Shown piece by piece: positions 40,222 through 49,075 of a stretch of 64,000 nucleotides of DNA. The stretch's first letter is position 1. Every line of letters starts with the position of its first letter. This DNA comes from Kineosporia corallincola (GTDB lineage: Bacteria; Actinomycetota; Actinomycetes; Actinomycetales; Kineosporiaceae). A program made the translations under genes and the position numbers. The notes under the pieces are model-generated. The model did no database searches. It was not told the DNA's origin and saw only the letters and a list, made by a program, of their open reading frames with translations. The DNA lies in contig NZ_JAHBAY010000003.1 of assembly GCF_018499875.1 (NCBI RefSeq), positions 248,001 to 312,000 of the forward strand. The letters run 5' to 3'.

Positions 40222-40920
40222 TCACATCACCGCGCGCAGGAACGGGTTGTCGCGCCGCTCCCGCCCGATCGTGGTGGGGGTTCCGTGCCCGGGCAGCACC
40301 AGGGTCTCGTCGTCCATCGGCAGCACCCGCTCGCGCAGCGACCGGTTCATCGCCTCGGGGTCGCCGCCGGGCAGGTCGGTGCGGCCGACCGAACCGGCGA
40401 ACAGCACGTCACCGCTCAGCACGGTCGAGGTCAGGCCCGCCTCGGCGGCCATGCCGTCGGGCAGCCCGGCGAGCGAGAACATGACCGAGCCCTCGGTGTG
40501 GCCGGGGGCATGCACCACGTCCAGGTCGAGGCCGGCCAGCGCGAGCTTTTCGCCGTCCACCATCGTGCGCACGTCGTCGGGCTCGCTCCAGGCCGTGCCG
40601 CCGTAACGCTGCCGGAGCATGTCGGCGAACGCCTCGGGCAGCGAGCCCAGCGGATCGGCGAGCCGGTACCGGTCGTCGGTGTGCACGCTCAGCGCGACGC
40701 CGTGCGCACCGCACACCGGCGTGACCGAGAAGACATGATCGACGTGACCGTGCGTGGCCAGGACCGCAGCCGGCCTGAGCCGGTGCTCGGCCAGCACCTC
40801 GGACAGCTGCCCGACCACGTCGACCCCCGGATCGACGATGACACACTCCTCGCCGGCGGCCGGCGCGAGCACGTAGCAGTTGGTGCCGAACACCTCTGAG
40901 GGGAACCCGAGCACGAGCAT
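40222..40920 (-). CDS. MBL-fold metallohydrolase (glyoxalase II-like)
   Basis: A 232-residue metallo-beta-lactamase fold protein with the metal motif THGHVDHV (about residues 56-63), APGHTEGS, LSGDVLF and the last metal His in VLPGHGTPT. It resembles hydroxyacylglutathione hydrolase-type enzymes, and the same kind of gene lies beside the rel-cyclophilin block in M. tuberculosis (Rv2581c, from memory). Its stop is 3 bp from that of the radical SAM gene (convergent). Substrate not predictable. Confidence 0.88.
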   Translation of the reverse strand: MLVLGFPSEVFGTNCYVLAPAAGEECVIVDPGVDVVGQLSEVLAEHRLRPAAVLATHGHVDHVFSVTPVCGAHGVALSVHTDDRYRLADPLGSLPEAFADMLRQRYGGTAWSEPDDVRTMVDGEKLALAGLDLDVVHAPGHTEGSVMFSLAGLPDGMAAEAGLTSTVLSGDVLFAGSVGRTDLPGGDPEAMNRSLRERVLPMDDETLVLPGHGTPTTIGRERRDNPFLRAVM

Positions 40921-41099
40921 TCCCCGAGCCTAGGACATGCTTGGGGCCACACGATCGGGCAGTCGAGGAGCTACCGCCCGCCGCTCGGCACGTCGTTGCT
41001 GCTCACTGCGGCGAACACACAGCTCGTACCCCCTAGACTGCCTAACGGTGACCCGCCGAACATCGACCAGCGGGGCGGAAACGGCTTGGAGGGCAGCAC

Positions 41100-41957
41100 G
41101 TGACCCCGAAGAATCGGGAGCGCGCGTACGAGAAGCGTCGTTACGAAGAGTGGCAGGACAGACTCGCCGTGAAGCAGAGGCGTAATCGAGAATTGCGTCG
41201 CAGACTGGCCATCGTCGGCGGCGCTGTCGCCGGGGTGCTGGTCATCGTGGCGGCGTTCCTGCTGGTGAACGAGGGCGACGACGACGACGGCGCGACGACC
41301 ACGGCCAGCAGCACCGCCGAGGCGAGTGCGACGAGCGACGCCGCCGCGACCACCGCGGCCACCGACGCGAAGTCGACCTGCCCCACGGTCGACGTGACGG
41401 CTCCGGCGACCCCGCAGCAGTTCGACGAGGCCCCCGACAAGAGCCTGGCCGAGAACAAGACCTGGACCCTGAACGTGAAGACCACCTGTGGTGACATCAC
41501 GATCAGCCTCGACGGCAAGGCCGCCCCGCAGGCGGTGTCGTCGATGATCAAGCTGGCCCAGGCCGGTTTCTACGACGGTTCGCCGTGCCACCGGCTGACC
41601 ACCTCGGACTCGTTCGAGCTGCTCCAGTGCGGCGACCCGACGGGCACCGGCACGGGCAGCCCGGGCTACAGCTACGGCCCGATCGAGAACGCCCCCAGCG
41701 ACCAGGTCTACGAGGCCGGCACGGTCGCGATGGCCCGCGCGAGCGGCGACGGCGACAGCAACGGCAGCCAGTTCTTCCTGGTCTACGGCGACACCTCGAT
41801 CCCGGACGACGCCGCGGGCGGTTACACGGTGCTCGGCAAGATCACCAAGGGCCTGGACGTGGTGAAGAAGGTCGCCGAGGGCGGCGTCGCGGACGGCAGC
41901 GCGGACGGCACACCGGTCTCCGCGGTGTCGATCGAGTCCACCACGGTGTCGGGGTGA
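41100..41957 (+). CDS. Membrane-anchored cyclophilin-type peptidyl-prolyl isomerase
   Basis: A 285-residue protein: basic, Glu/Arg-rich cytoplasmic end (MTPKNRERAYEKRRYEEWQ), membrane helix at about 37-57, Asp/Ala/Thr-rich linker (60-95), then a cyclophilin domain facing outward. Cyclophilin features are GDITISLDGKAAPQAVSS, FYDGSPCHRLT (catalytic Arg region), CGDPTGTGTGSPGY and NGSQFFLVYGDT. GTG start with GGAGGG six bases upstream. In the position of M. tuberculosis Rv2582 (ppiB), next to rel. Probably folds exported proteins. Confidence 0.93.
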   Translation: MTPKNRERAYEKRRYEEWQDRLAVKQRRNRELRRRLAIVGGAVAGVLVIVAAFLLVNEGDDDDGATTTASSTAEASATSDAAATTAATDAKSTCPTVDVTAPATPQQFDEAPDKSLAENKTWTLNVKTTCGDITISLDGKAAPQAVSSMIKLAQAGFYDGSPCHRLTTSDSFELLQCGDPTGTGTGSPGYSYGPIENAPSDQVYEAGTVAMARASGDGDSNGSQFFLVYGDTSIPDDAAGGYTVLGKITKGLDVVKKVAEGGVADGSADGTPVSAVSIESTTVSG

Positions 41958-42033
41958 CGTACGGGTGCGGGGCTGGCAAGACCTACGGGGTTGACGGGGT
42001 TCACATGGGTGGCGAAGCAGAAGGCGTGAGATC

Positions 42034-43284
42034 GTGACCGGACAAGAATGGGGCCGCGCGGACGAGGACGGCACCGTCTGGGTGAAGACGGCCGACGGGG
42101 AGCGCAAGGTCGGTCAGTACCCGGGTGTCAGCCAGGACGAGGCCCTGGCGTACTTCGTGCGCAAGTACGAGGACCTGGCCGCACAGGTGAGCCTGCTGGA
42201 GCAGCGGGTGAAGGCCGGCCAGGTCTCCCCCGCGGACTCCGAGACCACCATCAAGCGGCTGGAGCCGTCGATCCGCGACGCGAACGCCGTGGGTGACCTG
42301 GACGGGCTGCTCACCCGGCTGACCGGGCTGGCCCCGGCGGTGGAGCACCTGCGCGAGGAGAACCAGAAGGCCAAGCAGGAGGCCCGCGCGGCGATCATCG
42401 CCGAGCGCACCGTCCTGGTCGAGGAGGCGGAGTCGCTGGCCGGAGCGGACCCGCAGCGGATCCCCTGGAAGACCTCCGGCGACCGGCTGCGTGAGCTGTT
42501 CGACGAGTGGCGGCGTCTCCAGAAGGAGTCCCGGCTCGACAAGCACACCGAGGACGAGCTGTGGAAGCGGTTCAGCCACGCCCGCACCACCTTCGACCGC
42601 AAGCGCCGGCACTACTTCGGCGCCCTGGACGAGGAGCGGCACCAGGCCAAGGCGGCCAAGGAAGAGCTCATCGCCGAGGCCGAGGCGCTCAGCACCTCGA
42701 CCGACTGGGGTGCGACGGCCGCTTCCTACCGTGACCTGATGACGCGGTGGAAGTCGTCCGGCCGGGCGGCCAAGAAGGACGACGACGCGCTGTGGGCCCG
42801 GTTCCGCGCCGCACAGGATGCGTTCTTCGACGCCCGGCAGAGCGCGAACTCGGCCCTGGACGCCGAGTTCGCCGAGAACCTGGTGGTCAAGGAGCAGCTG
42901 GCCGACGAGGCCGAGGGCATCCTGCCGGTGCGTGACATCGCCGCCGCCAAGGCCGCCCTGCGTGACATCCAGGTGCGCTGGGACGAGGCCGGCAAGGTGC
43001 CGCGCAACGACATGCAGCGCATCGAGGGCCGGCTGCGCCGGGTCGAGCAGGCCGTGCGCGACGCCGAGCAGGACCGCTGGAAGCGCAGCAACCCCGAGGC
43101 GCGGGCACGGGCCAACGACATGGTCTCCCAGCTGGAGCGCACCATCGCCGACGCCGAGGCCGACCTGGCCAAGGCCCAGGCCTCCGGCAACGCGCGCAAG
43201 ATCAAGGAGCTGGAGCAGTCCCTGGCCTCCCGCCGCGCGTGGCTGGAGCAGGCGCAGCAGGCGCAGAACGAGTTCACCGAGTAG
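42034..43284 (+). CDS. DUF349 domain protein
   Basis: A 416-residue, highly charged, almost all-helical protein with repeated DUF349 units (RELFDEWRRLQKESRLDKHTE, then DLMTRWKSSGRAAKKDDDALWARFRAAQDAFFDAR, both in part, and DIQVRWDEAGKVPRNDMQRIEGRLR) and a C-terminal coiled coil (about 355-410). It follows the cyclophilin gene by 76 bp on the same strand, as in related genomes. GTG start at 42034 (VTGQEWGRADEDGTVW). DUF349 proteins bind nucleic acid or ribosomes in some bacteria; the role here is not known. Confidence 0.88.
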   Translation: MTGQEWGRADEDGTVWVKTADGERKVGQYPGVSQDEALAYFVRKYEDLAAQVSLLEQRVKAGQVSPADSETTIKRLEPSIRDANAVGDLDGLLTRLTGLAPAVEHLREENQKAKQEARAAIIAERTVLVEEAESLAGADPQRIPWKTSGDRLRELFDEWRRLQKESRLDKHTEDELWKRFSHARTTFDRKRRHYFGALDEERHQAKAAKEELIAEAEALSTSTDWGATAASYRDLMTRWKSSGRAAKKDDDALWARFRAAQDAFFDARQSANSALDAEFAENLVVKEQLADEAEGILPVRDIAAAKAALRDIQVRWDEAGKVPRNDMQRIEGRLRRVEQAVRDAEQDRWKRSNPEARARANDMVSQLERTIADAEADLAKAQASGNARKIKELEQSLASRRAWLEQAQQAQNEFTE

Positions 43285-43310
43285 ATCCCCCGCTCCATCA
43301 GCTCGATCAG

Positions 43311-43353
43311 GTCGGCAGGACCTCACCGTCATCCACAGGTGGGGCCTGCCGAC
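43311..43353 (+). terminator. Terminator after the DUF349 gene
   Basis: GTCGGCAGG (43311-43319) pairs perfectly with CCTGCCGAC (43345-43353), and CCTCACC/GGTGGGG extend the stem inward with a bulge. It begins 26 bp after the stop; a T tract is absent. Confidence 0.65.
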
Positions 43354-43388
43354 TGCGCTTTGGCGGTGGGAGCGGGCACGGTTGGTTC

Positions 43389-43961
43389 GTGACGAGCATG
43401 GACGACGCCGGCGGGCTGTTCCTCACCGTGGGCCCCCGGGAGCGCGCCGCGTTACTGGCCGAAGGGCTGGCGCGTGAGGTGGTCAGTGGGCTGCTCGTGC
43501 TGCCCGGTGTGCCGGTGACCACATCGGTGCGGGCTCTCGCCCTGCGGGCCAGACTCGGCCCGCACCAGACCGATCCGGCTCGCGGCCGGTGTTTCGGGTT
43601 CGCCACCGCCGCCTGGGTGCACGGCGGCTTCCCCGGTCTTCCGGCCCCGGCCCCGCTCGATCTGGTGATCGGGCGCAACCGTCGTTCCCCCCGCCTGGGC
43701 GGTGTCCGGGTGCGGCAGGTCGACATTCCCCCCGAGCAGGTGCAGCTCGTCGAGGGGGTACCGGTCACCGCTCCTTTGAGGACGGCGACGGACGTGGCCC
43801 GCGATCTGCCCCGTGACCGGGCCCTGCCCGTGCTCCGGTTGTTGCAGGAGCTGCACGACGTGCACCCACCACAGGTTCTCCGCCTGCTGACCCGCATGCC
43901 CTACGCCCGGGGCGTCGCGGTGGCCCGTGACGTGGTCCGGGCCTGGGCCGAGATGGCCTGA
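43389..43961 (+). CDS. AbiEi/DUF559-N-like protein of unknown function
   Basis: A 190-residue protein resembling the type IV antitoxin AbiEi-like or DUF559-associated proteins common in actinomycetes: a conserved GFATAAWVHG helix, PLDLVIGRNRRSPRLGGVRVRQ, and GVPVTAPLRTATDVARDLP. The winged-helix N-terminus is only partly recognisable (LAREVVSGLLVLPGVPVTT) and the DUF559 nuclease domain is missing. GTG 43389 or ATG 43398 start it. No AbiEii-like nucleotidyltransferase toxin lies next to it. Convergent with rel. Confidence 0.55.
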   Translation: MTSMDDAGGLFLTVGPRERAALLAEGLAREVVSGLLVLPGVPVTTSVRALALRARLGPHQTDPARGRCFGFATAAWVHGGFPGLPAPAPLDLVIGRNRRSPRLGGVRVRQVDIPPEQVQLVEGVPVTAPLRTATDVARDLPRDRALPVLRLLQELHDVHPPQVLRLLTRMPYARGVAVARDVVRAWAEMA

Positions 43962-44005
43962 GGGCGGCCACTTCTCCCAGGCCGAGCCAGGCCGATCCGG
44001 TGGGC

Positions 44006-47000
44006 TCAGTCCAGGTCGCTGTCGGTGCGCCGACCGGTGATCCGGTAGGCGTCGAACACCCCGTCCACCCGACGCACGGCCGCGATCACGTGGCCGAGGT
44101 GGGCCGGGTCGGCCATCTCGAAGGTGAAGCGGGAGATGGCCATCCGCTCCCGTGACGTGGTCACGTTGGCCGACAGGATGTTCACGTGCTCGTCCGACAG
44201 CGTGCTGGTGACGTCGGACAGCAGGCGGTTGCGGTCGAGGGCCTCCACCTGGATCTGCACCAGGAACACGCTGGCCTGGTTGGGCGCCCACTCGACGTCG
44301 ACGATGCGGTCGGGCTCCTCGCGCAGACCGCTGACGTTGTTGCAGTCGGTGCGGTGCACGGAGACACCGGAGCCACGGGTGACGAACCCGATGATCGGGT
44401 CGCCGGGCACCGGGGTGCAGCAACGGGCGAGCTTCACCCAGACGTCTTCGACGTTCTTCACCACGACGCCCGGGTCGCCCATCCGCGGGCGACGGGGACG
44501 CATCGGGGTGACGGTCTCGGCGAGGTCTTCCTCGGTGCCCGCCTCGCCACCGGCGGAGTCGACCAGCTTCTGCACGACGTGCGCGGCGGAGATCTGGCTC
44601 TCGCCGACGGCGGCGTACAGACCGGAGACGTCCTGGAACCGCAGCTCGGTGGCCAGGCCCATCAGGGCCTCATGGGTGAGCAGACGGCGCATCGGCAGGT
44701 TCTGCTTGCGCATGGCCTTGGTGATCGCGTCCTTGCCGGACTCGATCGCCTCCTCGCGGCGCTCCTTGGAGAACCACTGGCGGATCTTGTTGCGGGCCCG
44801 TGGGCTGTGGACGAAGTTCAGCCAGTCGCGGCTGGGGCCGGCGGCGTCGGTCTTGGAGGTGAACACCTCGACCACGTCACCGTTGTCGAGGGCGCTCTCC
44901 AGCGGCACCAGGCGGCCGTTGACCCGGGCGCCCATACATCGGTGACCGACCTCGGTGTGCACGGCGTAGGCGAAGTCGACCGGCGTGGAGCCGGACGGCA
45001 GCGCCACCACGTCACCCTTGGGCGTGAAGACGTAGACCTCTTGCGCCTGGATCTCGAACTGCAACGACTCCAGGAACTCGCCCGGGTCGGTGGTCTCGCG
45101 CTGCCAGTCGAGCAGCTGGCGCAGCCAGGTCATGTCGGTGGTGTTGCTGCCCGGCGTGCCCACGCCGTTGGCGTCGTCCTTGTACTTCCAGTGCGCGGCC
45201 ACGCCGTACTCGGCCCGGCGGTGCATCTGGTGGGTGCGGATCTGGATCTCGACCGGCTTGCCCTCGGGACCGATCACCGTGGTGTGCAGCGACTGGTACA
45301 TGTTGAACTTGGGCATCGCGATGTAGTCCTTGAACCGGCCCGGGACCGGGTTCCAGCGCGCGTGCAGCGCACCCAGCACGGCGTAACAGTCGCGCACCGA
45401 GTCGACCAGCACCCGGATGCCCACCAGGTCGTAGATGTCGGCGAAGTCGCGGCCCCGCACGATCATCTTCTGGTACACGGAGTAGTAGTGCTTCGGGCGG
45501 CCCGACACCACGGCCTTGATCTTGCCCGCACGCAGGTCCACCGAGACCTGCTCGCGCACCTGCGCCAGGTAGTCCTCCCGGGCCGGGGCGCGCTCGGCCA
45601 CCAGGCGCACGATCTCGTCGAACACCTTGGGCCAGAGCGTGGCGAAGCTGAGGTCTTCCAGCTCCCACTTGATCGTGTTCATGCCCAGCCGGTGGGCCAG
45701 CGGCGCGTAGATCTCGAGGGTCTCGCGGGCCTTCTTCTCGGCCTTGTGCGCGGGCACGTAACGCCAGGTGCGGGCGTTGTGCAGCCGGTCGGCGAGCTTG
45801 ATCACCAGCACGCGGATGTCTTTCGACATCGCCACGACCATCTTGCGCACGGTCTCGGCCTGCGCCGCGTCGCCGTACTTGACCTTGTCGAGCTTGGTGA
45901 CGCCGTCGACCAGCATGGCGATCTCGTCGCCGAAGTCGTCGCGCAGCATGTCGAGCGTGTAGTCGGTGTCTTCGACCGTGTCATGCAGCAGGGCGGCGGC
46001 CAGGGTGGCCGGCGTCATGCCCAGCTCGGCCAGGATCTGCGACACCGCCACCGGGTGCGTGATGTAGGGATCGCCGCTCTTGCGCTTCTGACCCGAGTGC
46101 GCCTTCTCGGCCACCACGAAGGCCTTCTCGATGACGCTGACGTCGGCCTTCGGGTGCGCGCTGCGGACGCTGCGCAGCAGCGGCTCGAGCAGCGGCGAGC
46201 TGGGGTTGCGGGAGGCCGCCCCGAGCCGGGCGATGCGCGAGAACACCCGGACCGGGGAGACCAGCGGCTCGCCGGAGCGGCGAGGCTCGACAGTGGCGCG
46301 GGGCATCTGCTGGGGAGCGGCGGGCTGGGGCGATGCGGCGGGCTGGGGCGATGCGGCCGGCTGGGGCGATGCGGCCGGCTGGGGCGATGCGGCCGGCTGG
46401 GGCGATGCGGCGGGCCTACGTGATGTGATGGCCGGCTGCTGCGAAGTGCCGACCGGCTGCTGTGATGTGGTGGCCGCCTGCTGTGAAGTGGTGGCCGGCT
46501 GCTGTGAAGTGACCGGCTGGCGCGGAGCGGTCTGGCGCGCGGTGGTGGTCGGGTGGCCGGAGGCAGCCGGTTGTCTGAGGACTGAGGCACCCGAGCGCTT
46601 TTCGGCCGGGGAGCCTGCGGACTTCTCGGCCGGACCACCGGCGCGGGATCCCTGGCCCGCGGCCTGGTGGCCAGTAGGCTCAGGTGCCTGCTGACCCGAC
46701 GACCGCGAGGACCGGGACTCCTGGCCACCGGGCAGGCTCTGCTTCTTCGGTGAGTCCGGTCCGCCTGCGGACCTCGACCTCTCCGGGGCCTGGGACCCAC
46801 CGGCGGATACGGGCCCGAGGGATGACGTGGTGTTCTCGATCGACTGCGATGCGGACGACGACTCGGGGCCGGACGCGCCGGCACCGGTGGACGCCGGACG
46901 CGCCGCCGGGGCAGGGACGGACGGCCTCTGCCCAGCGGCGGACCGGGACTTCTGCTGCTCGGAGGACCTTGGCTGCTCGGACAGCTCGTCGGGGGCGACC

Positions 47001-47116
47001 GCGGTCTCGATACCGGCCTCGGTCTGCGGGTCCCTCACGGTCGACAGCACGGGGCGACCTTTCCGCCCGTCAGGCAGCGCCTGCTGCGCCACCCTCGCTG
47101 CGACCTCTTCGGACAC
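44006..47116 (-). CDS. rel: Bifunctional (p)ppGpp synthetase/hydrolase with long disordered N-terminus
   Basis: Stringent-response enzyme of 1036 residues. From about residue 288: HD hydrolase domain ([21 protein letters not shown], intact), synthetase domain ([49 protein letters not shown]), TGS ([29 protein letters not shown], in part), a zinc-finger-like [10 protein letters not shown]...HRTDC and a C-terminal ACT domain. The first 285 residues are Ser/Gln/Pro/Ala-rich, with five PAASPQ repeats from an 18-bp DNA array, far longer than the 847-residue Streptomyces enzyme implies. GGGAGGA stands five bases before GTG 47116, supporting this long form. Confidence 0.95.
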   Translation of the reverse strand: MSEEVAARVAQQALPDGRKGRPVLSTVRDPQTEAGIETAVAPDELSEQPRSSEQQKSRSAAGQRPSVPAPAARPASTGAGASGPESSSASQSIENTTSSLGPVSAGGSQAPERSRSAGGPDSPKKQSLPGGQESRSSRSSGQQAPEPTGHQAAGQGSRAGGPAEKSAGSPAEKRSGASVLRQPAASGHPTTTARQTAPRQPVTSQQPATTSQQAATTSQQPVGTSQQPAITSRRPAASPQPAASPQPAASPQPAASPQPAASPQPAAPQQMPRATVEPRRSGEPLVSPVRVFSRIARLGAASRNPSSPLLEPLLRSVRSAHPKADVSVIEKAFVVAEKAHSGQKRKSGDPYITHPVAVSQILAELGMTPATLAAALLHDTVEDTDYTLDMLRDDFGDEIAMLVDGVTKLDKVKYGDAAQAETVRKMVVAMSKDIRVLVIKLADRLHNARTWRYVPAHKAEKKARETLEIYAPLAHRLGMNTIKWELEDLSFATLWPKVFDEIVRLVAERAPAREDYLAQVREQVSVDLRAGKIKAVVSGRPKHYYSVYQKMIVRGRDFADIYDLVGIRVLVDSVRDCYAVLGALHARWNPVPGRFKDYIAMPKFNMYQSLHTTVIGPEGKPVEIQIRTHQMHRRAEYGVAAHWKYKDDANGVGTPGSNTTDMTWLRQLLDWQRETTDPGEFLESLQFEIQAQEVYVFTPKGDVVALPSGSTPVDFAYAVHTEVGHRCMGARVNGRLVPLESALDNGDVVEVFTSKTDAAGPSRDWLNFVHSPRARNKIRQWFSKERREEAIESGKDAITKAMRKQNLPMRRLLTHEALMGLATELRFQDVSGLYAAVGESQISAAHVVQKLVDSAGGEAGTEEDLAETVTPMRPRRPRMGDPGVVVKNVEDVWVKLARCCTPVPGDPIIGFVTRGSGVSVHRTDCNNVSGLREEPDRIVDVEWAPNQASVFLVQIQVEALDRNRLLSDVTSTLSDEHVNILSANVTTSRERMAISRFTFEMADPAHLGHVIAAVRRVDGVFDAYRITGRRTDSDLD
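46323..46412. repeat. Five 18-bp tandem repeats in rel
   Basis: Five contiguous copies of GGCTGGGGCGATGCGGCS span exactly 90 bp and encode PAASPQ repeats in the disordered N-terminus of Rel. Only the last base varies. Confidence 0.92.
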
Positions 47117-47367
47117 CCGATCCTCCCGACGTCGTACGTCTCGCCACGGAGACTCTTGCTGGACGAGTGTAGGGCCCGGCCGTCTCTCGTGCCTCGGCTC
47201 TCGACAAGCTCACTGCCCGTCTTGAGCATCATCGGCAGGTATCAGAGCGAGCCCACGAGCCGATTCATTCCCCGTTTTGCGAGAAACGGTCCCTTTCCGT
47301 ATTGACTTCGCCGCTAACTTGAGCATTGAGTATCGGCGCCATCACGCGCCGTTACGTGACCGACTGA

Positions 47368-47391
47368 AATCCTCCGCCCGGGGGCGGAGGA
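47368..47391 (-). terminator. Terminator after apt
   Basis: A perfect 9-bp stem (TCCTCCGCC with GGCGGAGGA, loop of four) starts 8 bp after the apt stop and is followed on the minus strand by TTTC. It closes the secDF-apt unit and insulates rel. Confidence 0.75.
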
Positions 47392-47399
47392 AACAGCCG

Positions 47400-47945
47400 T
47401 CAGTAATTCAGCAACGATTTCACCACACGCCCAGCGAGTCGCTCCCGTCCGTTCAGGACCCCGAGTTCGGCGAGGAACGACAGCGCGACCACCTCCGCAC
47501 CCAGTCCTTCGAGCAGACCGGCCGCGGCCTCGGCGGTGCCGCCGGTGGCCAGCACGTCGTCGAGCAGCAGCACCCGCTGGCCGGGACGCACGGCGTCTTC
47601 GTGCACCTCGATCACGGCGGTGCCGTACTCCAGCGTGTACTCCGCGGAGACCGTGGTGTGCGGCAGCTTGCCCTTCTTGCGGATCGGCACGAAGCCGACG
47701 CCGAGAGCCAGGGCCACCGGGGCCCCGAAGATGAACCCCCGGGCCTCGATCCCGGCCACCACGTCGACCTCGGCCCCGCTGCCCGGGCCGTGCGCCGCCG
47801 CCAGGGCCTCGACCGCGGCGCCGAACAGCACCGGGTCGGCCAGCAGCGGCGTGATGTCTTTGAACTGAATCCCCGGGGACGGGTAGTCCGGGATGTCCCG
47901 GACCCCCGCCTCGAGGCGCTTCACCAGTGCGCCGTCGGTGCTCAC
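47400..47945 (-). CDS. apt: Adenine phosphoribosyltransferase
   Basis: Salvages adenine to AMP with PRPP. The 181 residues contain IPDYPSPGIQFKDITPLL, AGIEARGFIFGAPVALALG, RKKGKLP and the PRPP loop VLLLDDVLATGGTAEAA. GTG 47945 overlaps the secF stop by four bases (GTGA). The secD-secF-apt-rel order is conserved among actinobacteria; co-location with rel is long known but its meaning is unclear. Confidence 0.96.
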   Translation of the reverse strand: MSTDGALVKRLEAGVRDIPDYPSPGIQFKDITPLLADPVLFGAAVEALAAAHGPGSGAEVDVVAGIEARGFIFGAPVALALGVGFVPIRKKGKLPHTTVSAEYTLEYGTAVIEVHEDAVRPGQRVLLLDDVLATGGTAEAAAGLLEGLGAEVVALSFLAELGVLNGRERLAGRVVKSLLNY

Positions 47946-49075
47946 CGGCGACGTCCCCGCTTGGGCTGGGCGCGCTGGCCGGAGTTCTCCCGCTGCACGG
48001 CCGGGCCACGCTTGCCCTCGGCCTCGCCGCCACCGACACCCGCGGCGACGACGACCGGCTCTTCGGCGTCCTGCGTGGTGCCGGACTGCGACCCGGAGGC
48101 CACCTCGGCGCGCCGCTTGAGCAGCTTGCGGGTGTGGGCCACGATCTCCGGCTCACGTCGGCGCAGATCGACCAGCAGCGGCGTGGCCACGAAGATCGAC
48201 GAGTAGGTGCCGGCGGCGATACCGATGAACAGGGCCAGCGAGATGTCTTTCAGCGTGCCGGCCCCGAGCACGAAGGCACCGATGAAGAGGATGGACGCGA
48301 CCGGCAGCAGGGCCACGACCGAGGTGTTGATCGAGCGCACCAGGGTCTGGTTGACCGCCAGGTTGGCGGCCTCCTCGTAGGTGCGCTTGGTCGACAGCGT
48401 GATCCGGTCGGTGTTCTCGCGGACCTTGTCGAACACCACCACGGTGTCGTACAGCGAGTACCCGAGGATGGTGAGGAACCCGATGACGGACGCCGGGGTG
48501 ACCTCGAAGCGGGTGAGCGCGTAGAGGCCGGCCGTGATGATCAGGTCGTGCAGCAGGGCGATCAGCGCGGCCACCGACATCTTCCAGGTGCGGAAGTACG
48601 CGGCGATGATGATGCCGACCAGCACCAGGAAGATCAGCAGACCCTGCACGGCCTTCTTGGTGACGTCACTTCCCCAGCTGGCGCCGACGAAGTTGGCCGT
48701 GATGCTGTCGTCGGGGACGTCGTAGGCCTTGGCCAGGGCATCCCTGACCTGGCTGGTCTCGTCTTCGCTCAGCGTCTCGGTCTGGACCCGGACGCTGTCG
48801 TTGCCGATCACGGTGACCCGGGCCTCGGCGCCGGGGACGACCGAGTCGACCGCGTCCGAACCCTTGATCGTGTCGGTGTCGGCGACCCGGGAGAGCTGGA
48901 ACTCCGAGCCCCCGCGGAACTCGATGCCGGGATTGAGCCGGACCAGCGCCAGCGACAGGATCGAGGCGACGGTCATCGCCAGGGCGATGGCGTACCAGAT
49001 GCGGCGGTGACCGACGAAGGCGAAGGAACGCTTGCCGGAGTGCAGGTCGTTACCGAAGGCGGCGAAGCTGAACAT
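47942..49075 (-). CDS. secF: Protein translocase subunit SecF
   Basis: RND-type membrane partner of SecD that pulls preproteins using the proton motive force. The 377 residues show the first helix (IWYAIALAMTVASILSLALVRLNPGIEFRGGSEF, in part), periplasmic P1 domain, and five C-terminal helices with GFLTILGYSLYDTVVVFDKVRE and the NQTLVRSINTSVVALL segment. The Arg/Glu-rich C-terminal tail (PKRGRRR) is cytoplasmic. ATG shares one base with the secD stop. Confidence 0.96.
   Translation of the reverse strand: MFSFAAFGNDLHSGKRSFAFVGHRRIWYAIALAMTVASILSLALVRLNPGIEFRGGSEFQLSRVADTDTIKGSDAVDSVVPGAEARVTVIGNDSVRVQTETLSEDETSQVRDALAKAYDVPDDSITANFVGASWGSDVTKKAVQGLLIFLVLVGIIIAAYFRTWKMSVAALIALLHDLIITAGLYALTRFEVTPASVIGFLTILGYSLYDTVVVFDKVRENTDRITLSTKRTYEEAANLAVNQTLVRSINTSVVALLPVASILFIGAFVLGAGTLKDISLALFIGIAAGTYSSIFVATPLLVDLRRREPEIVAHTRKLLKRRAEVASGSQSGTTQDAEEPVVVAAGVGGGEAEGKRGPAVQRENSGQRAQPKRGRRR

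Noticed and set aside
43452-44423. Long minus-strand frame over the AbiEi-like gene and the end of rel
   Set aside because: It is a shadow of GC-rich coding on the plus strand and of rel in another frame; composition is Arg/Gly-rich with no family features.
47330-47350. GCCGATAC on the minus strand upstream of rel as a sigma-28-type promoter
   Set aside because: The best -35 (TAAC) needs 14-bp spacing and the distance to the start is over 200 nt; much weaker than the pil pair.
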